Shown here: positions 1 to 7,670 of the stretch, in pieces | How the letters are laid out: every line of letters starts with the position of its first letter | Numbering within the stretch: the stretch's first letter is position 1 | Assembly (NCBI RefSeq): GCF_000717595.1 | Contig: NZ_JNZO01000043.1 | Location: forward strand, 1 to 61,997 | Length of the DNA: 61,997 nucleotides | From: Streptomyces flavochromogenes | Lineage (GTDB): Bacteria > Actinomycetota > Actinomycetes > Streptomycetales > Streptomycetaceae | Direction: 5' to 3' | The notes under the pieces: model-generated | What the model saw: the letters and a program-made list of their open reading frames with translations, nothing else | Told to the model about the DNA's origin: nothing | The model's database searches: none | Program-made: the position numbers and the translations under genes

Positions 1-251
1 GCCGAGGGGGCGGGGGAGGCGGCCGAGGGCGTCGGGGAGGGGGCTGCGACCGGGGGAACGAGCGACACGGGACCCGGCGCGCCGGTGGACGTACTGGCAC
101 CGTGATCGCCGGGGGCACCGTCAACGCCCGCGCAGCCGGCCGATGCGGTGAAACCCACGACGACGGCGGCGACCACGCCGACGAGAGCCGAGCGTGACCC
201 TCGGCCGCGACTCCGCCTCTTTCCCGGGGACCCACCAGGTACGGCACCCAT
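1..251 (-). CDS. Putative secreted lipoprotein, N-terminus only (runs off the window)
   Basis: Reading the minus strand from an ATG gives 83 residues without a stop before the window edge. The first 40 residues form a lipoprotein signal: a basic stretch (KRRSRGRGSR), a hydrophobic core (ALVGVVAAVVVGF) and a possible lipobox ending SAGC, with Cys at about residue 40. After it comes a low-complexity Pro/Ser/Ala/Thr linker, typical of streptomycete exported lipoproteins. The functional domain lies outside the window, so no role can be given. The lipobox is not ideal (Ser at -3), so it could be an ordinary secreted protein. The start codon is the only ATG that keeps the signal intact; a GGAAGG lies some way upstream. 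Confidence 0.6.
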   Translation of the reverse strand, partial: MGAVPGGSPGKRRSRGRGSRSALVGVVAAVVVGFTASAGCAGVDGAPGDHGASTSTGAPGPVSLVPPVAAPSPTPSAASPAPS

Positions 252-290
252 ACCCCAAGAATGACCCACCTTCCCCGCCGGGGCACCCAC

Positions 291-430
291 GGCGAGACGC
301 CCGGGCCTTCACGGGCGAGACTCCCGGGCCTTCATGGGGGAGACGCCCGGGTCCCGCGGCGAGACGCCCGGGGTACCCACCCGGCGAGGCGCCCGGGTAC
401 CCACCCGGCGAGGCGCCCGGGTACCCACGG
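291..430. repeat. Imperfect tandem repeat array, six copies, period 21-25 bp
   Basis: Six copies of the core GAG(A/G)C(G/T)CCCGGG start near 294, 317, 340, 361, 386 and 410. The last copies share a GTACCCACCCGGC spacer and are nearly identical. Every unit holds the palindrome CCCGGG. The array sits in the non-coding space between the lipoprotein start and the MFS stop codon, next to a second pair of related 21-mers at about 448 and 481. Period length varies, and the copies are too short and too close together for CRISPR. It may be a slippage-prone repeat or a multi-site regulatory region ahead of the lipoprotein gene. Confidence 0.7.
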
Positions 431-517
431 CAGGAGCGCCCACGGGGCGGAAGGCACACGGCGCCCGGCGCCCACCCGGGCGGACGGCACACGGCGCCTG
501 GTCCGGCTGGTCCCCGG

Positions 518-1777
518 TCACCCCGCCGCTTCCATGGCCACGGCCGGCTGCGGGCGGGTCCGGACGCCCCAGCGGGCGACCGCGGGGCCGGCCGCGCCCA
601 GGGCCGCGAAGAACCCCGCGAGGAGCAGCCAGCCCGCCGTGCCGAGGCCGAGCACCACCGTGGTGAGGATCGCGGGGGCCAGGGCCTGCCCCGCGGTGAA
701 GCCGAGGCCGAGGAGGCCTTGGTACTGGCCCTGGGCGTGGTCGGGCGCGAGGCCGAAGCCCAGGGCGAAGCCCGCCGAGGACTCCCAGATCTCCCCGAGG
801 CTGTGGACGAAGATCGCCGCGACGAGCAGGCCCGCCGCCGCCCAGACCGGCGTGTACGCCGCCAGCGCCATCATCGGGCAGCTGACGAGGAAGAGCAGGC
901 CCGCGTTGCGGAACGCCCTGCCGCCTTCCTGCGGGGTTTCGATACGGGACCCGATCCGAGTCTGGAGGAGCACGCAGAAGGCCGCGTTGACGGCGAACAC
1001 CGCCGCCACCGTCCAGCGCGGTGCCTCGGTGTGCTGGGAGATCCAGATCGGCAGGAGCAGGGACACCGCCGAGTACTGCAGCCCCATGGCCCCGTACAGG
1101 GCGGTGAACGTCAGGTACGCGCCGTCCGAGAAGGCCGGCCGGCGACGCTCCCGCGGTGGTGGCGGCAGCACCGGGTAGTTCGGCAGGAGGAGGAGAAGCA
1201 GGGCGCACAGGGCGAAGCTCGCCGCGTTGCCGAGGATCAGCGCGACATAGGCGCCACGGGTGTCCGTCGCCACCGCCAGCCCGGAACCCACCGTTCCGAA
1301 GATGACGCCCAGATTGACGAAGGTGCGCAGCTTCGCCCGGAACAGCGCCGGCCGGTCGGTCCCGACCCGGGCCACCAGAGCGCCCGCGGCCGCCCCGCCG
1401 ACCGCAGCGGCGATCTGGTCGACCGTCGCGAGGACCGTGAGCGCGGTCCAGCTCTCGACGAGCACGAGAGCCGACATCGACACCGCCTGGACCGCGAGGG
1501 CCAGCATCATGACCGTGCGCGCGCCGCGCCGGTCGGCGAGGTGGCCCCCGGGTATCCCTGCGAAGAGACCGACCAGTCCGGCGAGGGTGAGCGCGGACCC
1601 GACCTGCACGGCGGACAGTCCCACGATCAGGGTGAAGTAGAGCGCCGACGCCGCGTTGAACAGACCGTTCCCGACCCGGTTGACGAAACTGGCGGCGATC
1701 AGCACGCGCTCCGGCCTGTCGGCCCCTGCCACGCGGGCCAGGCGGGCTGTTCGACCGGCCGGACTGCCCTTGATCAT
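518..1777 (-). CDS. MFS transporter
   Basis: A 419-residue polytopic membrane protein with about twelve hydrophobic segments. The MFS motif A loop, GGHLADRRGAR at residues 78-88, lies between the second and third helices. It is likely a proton-driven exporter of small molecules; the sequence does not show the substrate. I chose the ATG beginning MIKGSPAGRT rather than an in-frame ATG 29 codons upstream, because the extra residues are not membrane-like and would nearly reach the preceding gene. The kinase gene upstream on the same strand ends 120 bp before this start, so co-transcription is possible. The C-terminus ends in a short charged tail. Confidence 0.85.
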   Translation of the reverse strand: MIKGSPAGRTARLARVAGADRPERVLIAASFVNRVGNGLFNAASALYFTLIVGLSAVQVGSALTLAGLVGLFAGIPGGHLADRRGARTVMMLALAVQAVSMSALVLVESWTALTVLATVDQIAAAVGGAAAGALVARVGTDRPALFRAKLRTFVNLGVIFGTVGSGLAVATDTRGAYVALILGNAASFALCALLLLLLPNYPVLPPPPRERRRPAFSDGAYLTFTALYGAMGLQYSAVSLLLPIWISQHTEAPRWTVAAVFAVNAAFCVLLQTRIGSRIETPQEGGRAFRNAGLLFLVSCPMMALAAYTPVWAAAGLLVAAIFVHSLGEIWESSAGFALGFGLAPDHAQGQYQGLLGLGFTAGQALAPAILTTVVLGLGTAGWLLLAGFFAALGAAGPAVARWGVRTRPQPAVAMEAAG

Positions 1778-1897
1778 GAGCAGCAGGCTAGCAGCGGTCC
1801 CGGACGCCGCCCAGGCCGCGCGGAGCCCCGCTGTGCGGAGTCCGTCGTCCTTGGCTCCTCGCACGAAGTCCTGCGCACGGAGCCCTCGTACGGAGTC

Positions 1898-2512
1898 CTA
1901 CCCGGCCGATTCCCCCAGCCTCCCCACACGATCGGCCAGGTCCTCCCACGGGCGCGGAGCGACGACCGGCACGCCGGCCTCCCGTGCCCGCGCGGCGAGC
2001 CAACGGCCGTACAGCACGCTGACGCGGGCGCGATGGCGCTGCGGCCCGGCCGCCGGCTCCCGGCTCAGGTAGCCGGCCGTCACCCGCGCCTCGTCGTCCT
2101 CGTGGAGGAAGACGCCACGGACCGGCCCTCCGGGTGTCACCACTCGGGGCAGGAGGTAGTCCCCCTCCAGGATCACCGGGGTGTCGGTGTCCACATGGTT
2201 GGCCACCACCGCCTCGATCGCCGGGGCCAGCGCCTCGGCGATGGCGATCTGCCGCTCGACCACCGACTCGGGCGCCCGACGGGCCTCCTCCGGGTGGGTG
2301 CGCCAGAAGTGGACCTCCGGCAGGTGCTCGGGCCGCGTCACCGCGAGCAGCGCCTCCACGATGTCGTCGACCTCCACGACGGGGACGTCGTACCGCCGCG
2401 CCAGTGCCCGTCCGACACCGGTCTTCCCCATGCCCGACGCGCCCCCGACGACGAGAACCCGCCAGGGCGGCTCGGCCGGAGCGGCCGCCGGGCCGGGGGT
2501 CGTGAACCGCAT
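1898..2512 (-). CDS. P-loop (AAA-type) small-molecule kinase, 2-phosphoglycerate-kinase-like
   Basis: A 204-residue protein with a Walker A motif GGASGMGKT at residues 23-31, an acidic EVDD pair near residue 47-50 at the place of the substrate-binding or base aspartate, and a later ILEGDYLLP segment of the kind found in 2-phosphoglycerate kinases and related nucleoside-type kinases. It probably phosphorylates a small metabolite; the substrate cannot be read from sequence. The start MRFTTPG was preferred over an ATG 21 codons upstream, whose extra residues are Arg/Cys-rich and look non-coding. It lies upstream of the MFS transporter on the same strand and divergent from the GNAT gene, with a 249-bp shared promoter region. 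Confidence 0.7.
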   Translation of the reverse strand: MRFTTPGPAAAPAEPPWRVLVVGGASGMGKTGVGRALARRYDVPVVEVDDIVEALLAVTRPEHLPEVHFWRTHPEEARRAPESVVERQIAIAEALAPAIEAVVANHVDTDTPVILEGDYLLPRVVTPGGPVRGVFLHEDDEARVTAGYLSREPAAGPQRHRARVSVLYGRWLAARAREAGVPVVAPRPWEDLADRVGRLGESAG

Positions 2513-2761
2513 TCCGTCCCTCCGGGAGCCACAGCACGTACGTCGACGAAGCAGAAAGCACCGGAAATGTATCAAGATCCACTAGCGGAGGCGGGCGGCT
2601 GGGCTCCGACCGGAAAATCACGGCGACCCGAACGCGAGCGATGGCACAGTCAGGGCCGGATCGTGTGAGCCGGCCCCCGGCGCACGCGCTCAAGCACCCG
2701 CGTGCACGCGCACGTACGGACATGAACGGGAGAAACAGTCATCGCCACCGATGCGTTCCAC

Positions 2762-3745
2762 ATGATCAACGTCGTCCCCCTCGCTCAGGTCTCGCCCGAG
2801 GACGCCGCCGCATGGCACGCGGTCGTGGAGGCCTCGCTCGCCGCCGATCTGCCCGAGGAGCAGGGGCCCACGTTCGAGCAGATCCACGCCCAACTCTCCG
2901 TCACCGGGCGGGACAACCGCCGACTGCTGTGGCTGGCCGCCGACGCCGGCGGCGCGGTGGTCGGTGTGGCCGGACTGCGGCTGTTCACCTCGCCCGGTCA
3001 GCAGCACCTGGCAGAGATGGAGTTGCACGTCACCCCGGACCGGCGGCGCTCGGGAGTGGGCTCGCACCTGCTGGCCACGGTCGTACGAGCGGCACGGGAC
3101 GAGGAGCGCCGCAGCCTGGTGGCCGCCGCCCCCGGCGAGGGACCGGCCGGCGCGTTCGGCGCGGCCCGCGGCTTCCGGCGCGTCCTGGCGTTCGACCACC
3201 TGCTGCTCGACGTCGCGGACGCCGACATCGCCGACGCCGAGGCCGAGGCCGAACACCCCGGCTACGAACTGGTCAGCTGGACCGGCACGGTTCCCGACGA
3301 GCTCGCGGAGGCGTTCGCCTCGGTCAAGAACGCGATGAACGACATGCCCATGGGGGACATGGACTACGGCAGCCAGACCTGGACCGTCGACCGGGTCCGT
3401 GCGATGGCCGAAGTACTGGCCGACCGCGGTGACCTGCTGCTGACGACCGCCGCGCTCGGCAAGGGCGAGATGGCCGGATACACCGAGATCGTCATCCGCT
3501 CCGGGGAGACCCACCGGGCCCTGCAGTACGACACCGTCGTGGCGCCCGCCCACCGCGGCCACGGGCTCGGGCTGTGGGTCAAGGCGGAGATGGTGCGCCG
3601 GCTCCGTGCCGAGCACCCCGGAATCGAGGAGATCGAGACGGACAACGCACAGGACAACACCCACATGATCGCGGTGAACCGCCGACTGGGCTTCCGCTTC
3701 CACCGCAGCACGCACGAATACCAGTTGGACCTGCTCGCCGACTGA
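2762..3745 (+). CDS. Tandem-GNAT N-acetyltransferase
   Basis: A 327-residue protein with two GNAT folds. The first (about 1-165) has the acetyl-CoA loop RRRSGVGSHL near residue 95-105. The second (about 170-327) has RGHGLG near residue 265 and ends in NRRLGFRFHRSTHEYQLDL, the usual final GNAT strand. Such double-GNAT proteins acetylate amino groups of small molecules or act as resistance enzymes; the substrate is unknown. The first ATG in frame was used, but a good ribosome-binding site GGGAG lies eight bases before an in-frame ATC seven codons further upstream. It is transcribed alone, divergent from the kinase gene. Confidence 0.85.
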   Translation: MINVVPLAQVSPEDAAAWHAVVEASLAADLPEEQGPTFEQIHAQLSVTGRDNRRLLWLAADAGGAVVGVAGLRLFTSPGQQHLAEMELHVTPDRRRSGVGSHLLATVVRAARDEERRSLVAAAPGEGPAGAFGAARGFRRVLAFDHLLLDVADADIADAEAEAEHPGYELVSWTGTVPDELAEAFASVKNAMNDMPMGDMDYGSQTWTVDRVRAMAEVLADRGDLLLTTAALGKGEMAGYTEIVIRSGETHRALQYDTVVAPAHRGHGLGLWVKAEMVRRLRAEHPGIEEIETDNAQDNTHMIAVNRRLGFRFHRSTHEYQLDLLAD

Positions 3746-3806
3746 CCCCTGCGCGCCGGGTGTGGCCGGCAGGGCCGCAGGTGGAACCGCATACGGGTCC
3801 GAGACC

Positions 3807-3828
3807 GATAGTCTGCAACAAAACTATC
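3807..3828. promoter_or_regulatory. Inverted repeat, candidate operator (GATAGT-N10-ACTATC)
   Basis: Two perfect 6-bp arms separated by ten bases, forming a 22-bp AT-rich site in an otherwise very GC-rich gap about 90 bp before the split-barrel gene. The 16-bp centre-to-centre spacing fits a dimeric winged-helix or TetR-type repressor. No -10 box is certain, so the protein that binds it is unknown. Confidence 0.5.
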
Positions 3829-3914
3829 TGCTACGGTTCCTCGTGTGCGCCAACGGCCGGGAGGGGGCGCATGTTTGCCGCCGCACCCACCCCGATCACC
3901 GAAATGGGCCGTCC

Positions 3915-4358
3915 ATGAGCGAGCACGCCGCCACCGAATCCGACACCGCCGGCACCACCCGGAACGACGGCCCGGCCCCTCGCGCGCTCACGGACGGGGA
4001 GCTCTCCCGGCTGCTGAGCGGGCAGCGGTTCGGCGTCCTCGCGAGCGTCAGGAGCACCGGTCACCCGCACCTGTCGACCGTCCTCTACGACTGGAACGCC
4101 GAGGAGCGCGTCCTGCGGGTCTCCTCGACGGCAGATCGCCTCAAGGTCCGCCAGCTGCGGCGCGACCCGCGCGCCTCGCTGCACGTCGGCGGTCCGGACG
4201 TCTGGTCGTTCGCCGTGGCGGAGGGTGAGGCGGAGATCGTGGACCCGGCGGCCGGGGCGGGCCCCGGCGAGCAGCCGCTGCCGGACCGGCGCGTGGTGAT
4301 CCTGATCAAGGTCTCCCGCCTGTACGGAACCGCCCTGGACGTCCCCGCACAGGACTGA
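3915..4358 (+). CDS. PPOX-class (split-barrel) flavin/F420-dependent oxidoreductase
   Basis: A 147-residue protein of the pyridoxamine-phosphate-oxidase-like split beta-barrel superfamily. After a 25-residue polar leader comes the helix LTDGELSRLLSGQRFGVLASV, then the first barrel strand and a GHPHLSTVLYDW strand, followed by the VRQLRRDPRASLHV segment that in actinobacterial relatives lines the cofactor site. These proteins usually bind F420 or FMN and reduce small substrates or sequester the cofactor; which cofactor is used here cannot be told. The ATG beginning MSEHAATESD was chosen over an earlier in-frame ATG because the upstream stretch crosses the inverted repeat and does not look coding. 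It is convergent with the sigma factor. Confidence 0.8.
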   Translation: MSEHAATESDTAGTTRNDGPAPRALTDGELSRLLSGQRFGVLASVRSTGHPHLSTVLYDWNAEERVLRVSSTADRLKVRQLRRDPRASLHVGGPDVWSFAVAEGEAEIVDPAAGAGPGEQPLPDRRVVILIKVSRLYGTALDVPAQD

Positions 4359-4463
4359 GGAGCCCGGCGCGCACGCCGACTCGCGGAAGGCGCGCCCGCC
4401 GGTATCGCCCGCTCGCCGGCGAAGGGAGGTGGTGCGGGCGAGGGGGGAGTACGTCCCGGAGGG

Positions 4464-5444
4464 TCACCTCGCGGGTACGCCGGCGTCCTCGTCCAGATGG
4501 TCCGGCAGGCCGAAGAGCGGAAAGAGCCGCTCGGTGTCGCGGAAGGCCGTGATGCCGGTGATCCGGTCACCGGAGAAGTCGATCACCTGCAGCGCCCAGG
4601 GCGTGTAGCCGACTCCGTCCGTGCGGGGCCGGTACTGGCCGAAGGCGGGGGCGCCGTTCGCCATGACCGGGATCAGGCGGGAGCCGCGGCAGCCGACAGC
4701 CGGGCCGGTCAGCCACACCTGGATGTCGGGGACCCCGCGCATCCACTTCACGTACGGGGGCAGGCACAGGGTGGCGTCGACGTGGAGCAGCATGTTCAGC
4801 TCCTCCATGTCGTAACGGGAGAACGCCGTGGCGTACCGCTCGGCCAGTACGCGCAGGATGCTGTCGGACGGCTGCGGGCGCTCCCCGTCCGTCCCTCCGC
4901 GGCGACCCGCCAGCGTGGTGCGGGCGCGCTGCAGGGCGCTGTTGGCCGCGGCGACCGAGGAACCGTGCAGATCGGCCACCTCGCGGGCGGAGAACCCCAG
5001 GACGTCCCGCAGGACCAGCGTGGCACGTTGCTTCGGCGGCAGGTGCTGAAGCGCGGCGACGAACGCCAGCCGGATCGACTCGCTCGTCGTCGCGGACGAC
5101 TCCGGATCCCCGCTCGGGCAGGGTTCCACCCAGAGTGCGGCGTCCTCCGGGGACGCCGGCGGGGTGCCGCCGTCGCTGGGTCCGGTCAGGTCCATGGGCA
5201 ACGCTCGGCGCCGGCCGGACGCGAGGGCGTCCAGGCAGACGTTGGTGGCGATGCGGTACACCCACGAGCGCAGCGACGAGCGGCCTTCGAACCGGTCGAT
5301 GTTCCGCCAGGCCCGGACCAGCGTCTCCTGCACGGCGTCCTCGGCCTCGGTGTACGACCCCAGCATCCGGTAGCAGTACCCGGTCAGCTCTCGCCGGTAC
5401 CCCTCGAGCCGGTCCATCGCACTGTCAGCCGCGCCGTCCCTCAC
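4464..5444 (-). CDS. ECF RNA polymerase sigma factor, SigG-like with C-terminal SnoaL-like domain
   Basis: A 326-residue extracytoplasmic-function sigma factor. Region 2 spans about residues 12-80 (YCYRMLGSYTEAEDAVQETL, then SLRSWVYRIATN) and contacts core polymerase and the -10. Region 4 spans about 125-180 (LPPKQRATLVLRDVLGFSARE) and binds the -35. Residues 198-320 form an NTF2/SnoaL-like extension ending DTERLFPLFGLPDHL, a hallmark of the SigG family (TIGR02960 type), where the extension replaces a classical anti-sigma partner. No anti-sigma gene is adjacent. The GTG start was chosen because AAGGGGAG lies three bases before it; longer in-frame starts exist but lack such a site. Confidence 0.88.
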   Translation of the reverse strand: MRDGAADSAMDRLEGYRRELTGYCYRMLGSYTEAEDAVQETLVRAWRNIDRFEGRSSLRSWVYRIATNVCLDALASGRRRALPMDLTGPSDGGTPPASPEDAALWVEPCPSGDPESSATTSESIRLAFVAALQHLPPKQRATLVLRDVLGFSAREVADLHGSSVAAANSALQRARTTLAGRRGGTDGERPQPSDSILRVLAERYATAFSRYDMEELNMLLHVDATLCLPPYVKWMRGVPDIQVWLTGPAVGCRGSRLIPVMANGAPAFGQYRPRTDGVGYTPWALQVIDFSGDRITGITAFRDTERLFPLFGLPDHLDEDAGVPAR

Positions 5445-5648
5445 GCGCTCCCCTTCGGCTCCGAGTCGAGCGAGCCTCCGCCCGGTCACCGCCACCATAG
5501 AGCCCCGGCGGGCGGCCCGAACTCCGGGCCTTTTCCGGGCCGATCGGCCGCCCAACCCGCCGCCGGCCGGTTGCAGCCGGCCATTTCAAGCCGCCTCGGC
5601 TCGCTTCCCGACGCCTGGACCGGCGGCTGGAAATCACCCCTGACCAGC

Positions 5649-5673
5649 AAAAAGACCCTCCCGAAGGAGGGTC
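5649..5673 (-). terminator. Intrinsic terminator of the tRNA-Arg gene
   Basis: On the minus strand an 8-bp perfect stem (GACCCTCC with GGAGGGTC) around a TTCG tetraloop is followed at once by five T residues. This is a textbook factor-independent terminator, eleven bases beyond the tRNA 3' end. Confidence 0.92.
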
Positions 5674-5683
5674 GATCGCGGAG

Positions 5684-5756
5684 CGCCCCCGGCAGGACTC
5701 GAACCTGCGGCCAAGTGCTTAGAAGGCACCTGCTCTATCCACTGAGCTACGGGGGC
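5684..5756 (-). tRNA. tRNA-Arg, anticodon TCT
   Basis: A 73-nt cloverleaf. The acceptor stem GCCCCCG pairs with CGGGGGC. The D arm is GCTC/GAGC around AGTGGATA. The anticodon stem GGTGC/GCACT (one G-U pair) holds the loop CTTCTAA, with TCT at positions 34-36. The T arm is GCAGG/CCTGC with loop TTCGAGT. The discriminator base is G and no CCA is encoded. TCT reads AGA and AGG, rare arginine codons in this high-GC genome. A clean terminator follows. Actinobacterial tRNA genes often host integrating elements, but no attachment-site duplication or integrase is seen here. Confidence 0.97.
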
Positions 5757-6049
5757 CGGGTGGTGGCCGTGTGGCCAGGAGCCCCTTGTGGGTGGGGTGT
5801 GGCCCGCCGGGACAAGGATAGGGCTCCGATCGCCTTGACCCGGTTGCTTCACCTGCGTGGCACGATGTGGAGGTTCGGTGAAGCGGAACGATAATCGCAG
5901 GCAGGTGCGATTCGCGCAGCGCTTTTCACACCGCTCGGGGCGGGTGTTGTGCACTCGTTATGCCTGAGGTTCCGGTCACCACCCTTCTCTTCGGCGCGCA
6001 GGGCCGCAATAGGCTTCAAAAACACTCATAAATTGGGCATTCTTCGCAT
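5757..6049. other. Intergenic region between tRNA-Arg and the dynamin operon
   Basis: A 293-bp gap holding the divergent promoters of the tRNA and the dynamin genes. A TTGACC hexamer at 5835 facing the dynamin genes is a possible -35, but no convincing -10 follows at 17-19 bp. The last 40 bases (around 6010-6046) are AT-rich for this genome. No open reading frame with coding character is present. Confidence 0.5.
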
Positions 6050-7669
6050 GTGGTGACCTTGGACGAACGGCCTCAGCTGATCGACGCACTCTCCGCCCTG
6101 CGCGACCGTGTCGCCGCCGTGCGCCTTCCTCTCCCCCTCCCCGACACACCACGCGCCCGGCAGACCCGGGCCGAGCTGCTCGCTCAGCTCGACGACTATC
6201 TGGTGCCCCGGCTCAAAGATCCCGACGCCCCGCTGCTCGCCGTCGTCGGCGGGTCCACCGGGGCCGGCAAGTCCACCCTCGTCAACTCCCTTGTCGGGCG
6301 GCGCGTCAGCGAGTCCGGTGTGCTCCGGCCCACCACTCGCACGCCCGTGCTCGTCTGCCACCCCGAGGACCACCACTGGTTCGCCGGGATGCGGGTCCTC
6401 CCGCAGCTCACCCGCGTCTGGCTGCCCCAGGCCGACGACGACCACGCCGACGACGCCCCGCCCCCCGAGGAGAACGCGCTCCGCGTCGAGACCGCCTCCT
6501 CCATGCCCCGCGGCCTCGCCCTCCTCGACGCGCCCGACATCGACTCCCTCGTCGTCGAGAACCGGCTCCTCGCCTCCGAGTTGATCTGCGCCGCCGACAT
6601 CTGGGTGATGGTCACCACCGCCTCGCGGTACGCCGACGCCGTGCCCTGGCACCTCCTCCGTACCGCCAAGGAGTACGACGCCACCCTCGTCACCGTCCTC
6701 GACCGCGTCCCCCACCAGGTCATCGGCGAGGTCTCCCGCCAGTACGAGGCCCTCCTCGACAAGGCCGGTCTCGGCGACGTGCCCCGCTTCACCATCCCCG
6801 AACTCCCCGAATCCGCCGACGGCGGCAGCGGCCTCCTCCCCGACTCCGCCGTCGCCGCCCTCCGCGGCTGGCTCGCCCACCGGGCCGAGGACCCCGCCGC
6901 CCGTCAGCAGGCCGCCGACCGGACCGCCACCGGCGTCATCGACTCCCTCGACGCCCGGCTCCCCGAACTGGCAGGCGCCGTCGCCGCGCAGTACGCCGCC
7001 TCCGTCCGCCTCGGCGGCGCCGTCGAAGCCGCCTACGGCGAACAGGCCAAGCGGGTACGCGAACAGCTCGGCCGCGGCGCCGTCCTCGCCGGCGACGCCC
7101 GCACCCGCTGGCGCGCCTACCCCCGCGACAGCACCGCCGACGAGGTGCTCGACGCCCTCGCCGAGTCCCTCGCCGCCCTCCTCCACTGCGCCGTCTCCGC
7201 CGCCGAGGAACGTGTCCGCGACGCCTGGCGCCGCGAACCCGCCGCCGAGGCCCTCGGCCCCGCCCGGACCGGCGGCGACCGCGACACGGCCGAGCGGATC
7301 GGCGTGGAGGTACGGCGCTGGCGCCGCGTCCTGGAGGAGATCGCCGAGGACGAGGTGCGCACCGTCGAACGCCCGTCCGCCCCCCGTACGGCCGCCCCCG
7401 AGGCCGACACCGTCGCCGCCCTCCTCGCCGCGGCCCTCCTCGGCGGGCGCCGCACCCGGGCCGCGGGCGAGCGCCTGGCCGAACTCCTCGGCGCCCAGGC
7501 CGCCCTGCGCCTGCGCGACAAGGGCGGCGAACTCGTCCTCTCGTACGTCGACCGTGTCCTGCACGCCGAACGCGACCGGCGCCTCGCGCCCCTCGAAGCG
7601 CTCGACGTGACCCCCGAGCCGCAGGCGGAGCTGATCGCCGCGCTCTCCGTACTGCAGAAGGAGAAGTGA
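6050..7669 (+). CDS. dynA: Dynamin-like GTPase, DynA-type
   Basis: A 539-residue GTPase with a P-loop GGSTGAGKS at residues 67-75, a switch region carrying PTTRTPV, a degenerate G3 ([10 protein letters not shown]) and long helical C-terminal segments (about 300-530) with no clear membrane span. It is followed one base later by a second dynamin-like GTPase. This pair matches the streptomycete DynA/DynB dynamins, which act together at sporulation septa to stabilise FtsZ rings. That assignment rests on the tandem arrangement, soluble versus membrane-anchored partner, and domain makeup, and it should be read as probable. Two GTG codons in a row can serve as start and no strong Shine-Dalgarno sequence is seen. 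Confidence 0.78.
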   Translation: MVTLDERPQLIDALSALRDRVAAVRLPLPLPDTPRARQTRAELLAQLDDYLVPRLKDPDAPLLAVVGGSTGAGKSTLVNSLVGRRVSESGVLRPTTRTPVLVCHPEDHHWFAGMRVLPQLTRVWLPQADDDHADDAPPPEENALRVETASSMPRGLALLDAPDIDSLVVENRLLASELICAADIWVMVTTASRYADAVPWHLLRTAKEYDATLVTVLDRVPHQVIGEVSRQYEALLDKAGLGDVPRFTIPELPESADGGSGLLPDSAVAALRGWLAHRAEDPAARQQAADRTATGVIDSLDARLPELAGAVAAQYAASVRLGGAVEAAYGEQAKRVREQLGRGAVLAGDARTRWRAYPRDSTADEVLDALAESLAALLHCAVSAAEERVRDAWRREPAAEALGPARTGGDRDTAERIGVEVRRWRRVLEEIAEDEVRTVERPSAPRTAAPEADTVAALLAAALLGGRRTRAAGERLAELLGAQAALRLRDKGGELVLSYVDRVLHAERDRRLAPLEALDVTPEPQAELIAALSVLQKEK

Positions 7670-7670
7670 C

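Noticed and set aside
291..430. CRISPR array
   Set aside because: Repeats are 12-bp cores with 9-13-bp variable parts, too short and irregular, and no cas gene is near.
194..2668. An 824-codon open frame opposite the MFS transporter and kinase
   Set aside because: Arg/Gly/Asp-rich low-complexity translation, typical of antisense frames in high-GC DNA; the opposite strand holds clear proteins with motifs.
5684..5756. tRNA-Arg as attachment site of an integrated element
   Set aside because: No integrase, no direct repeat of the tRNA 3' end and no change of gene content on either side.
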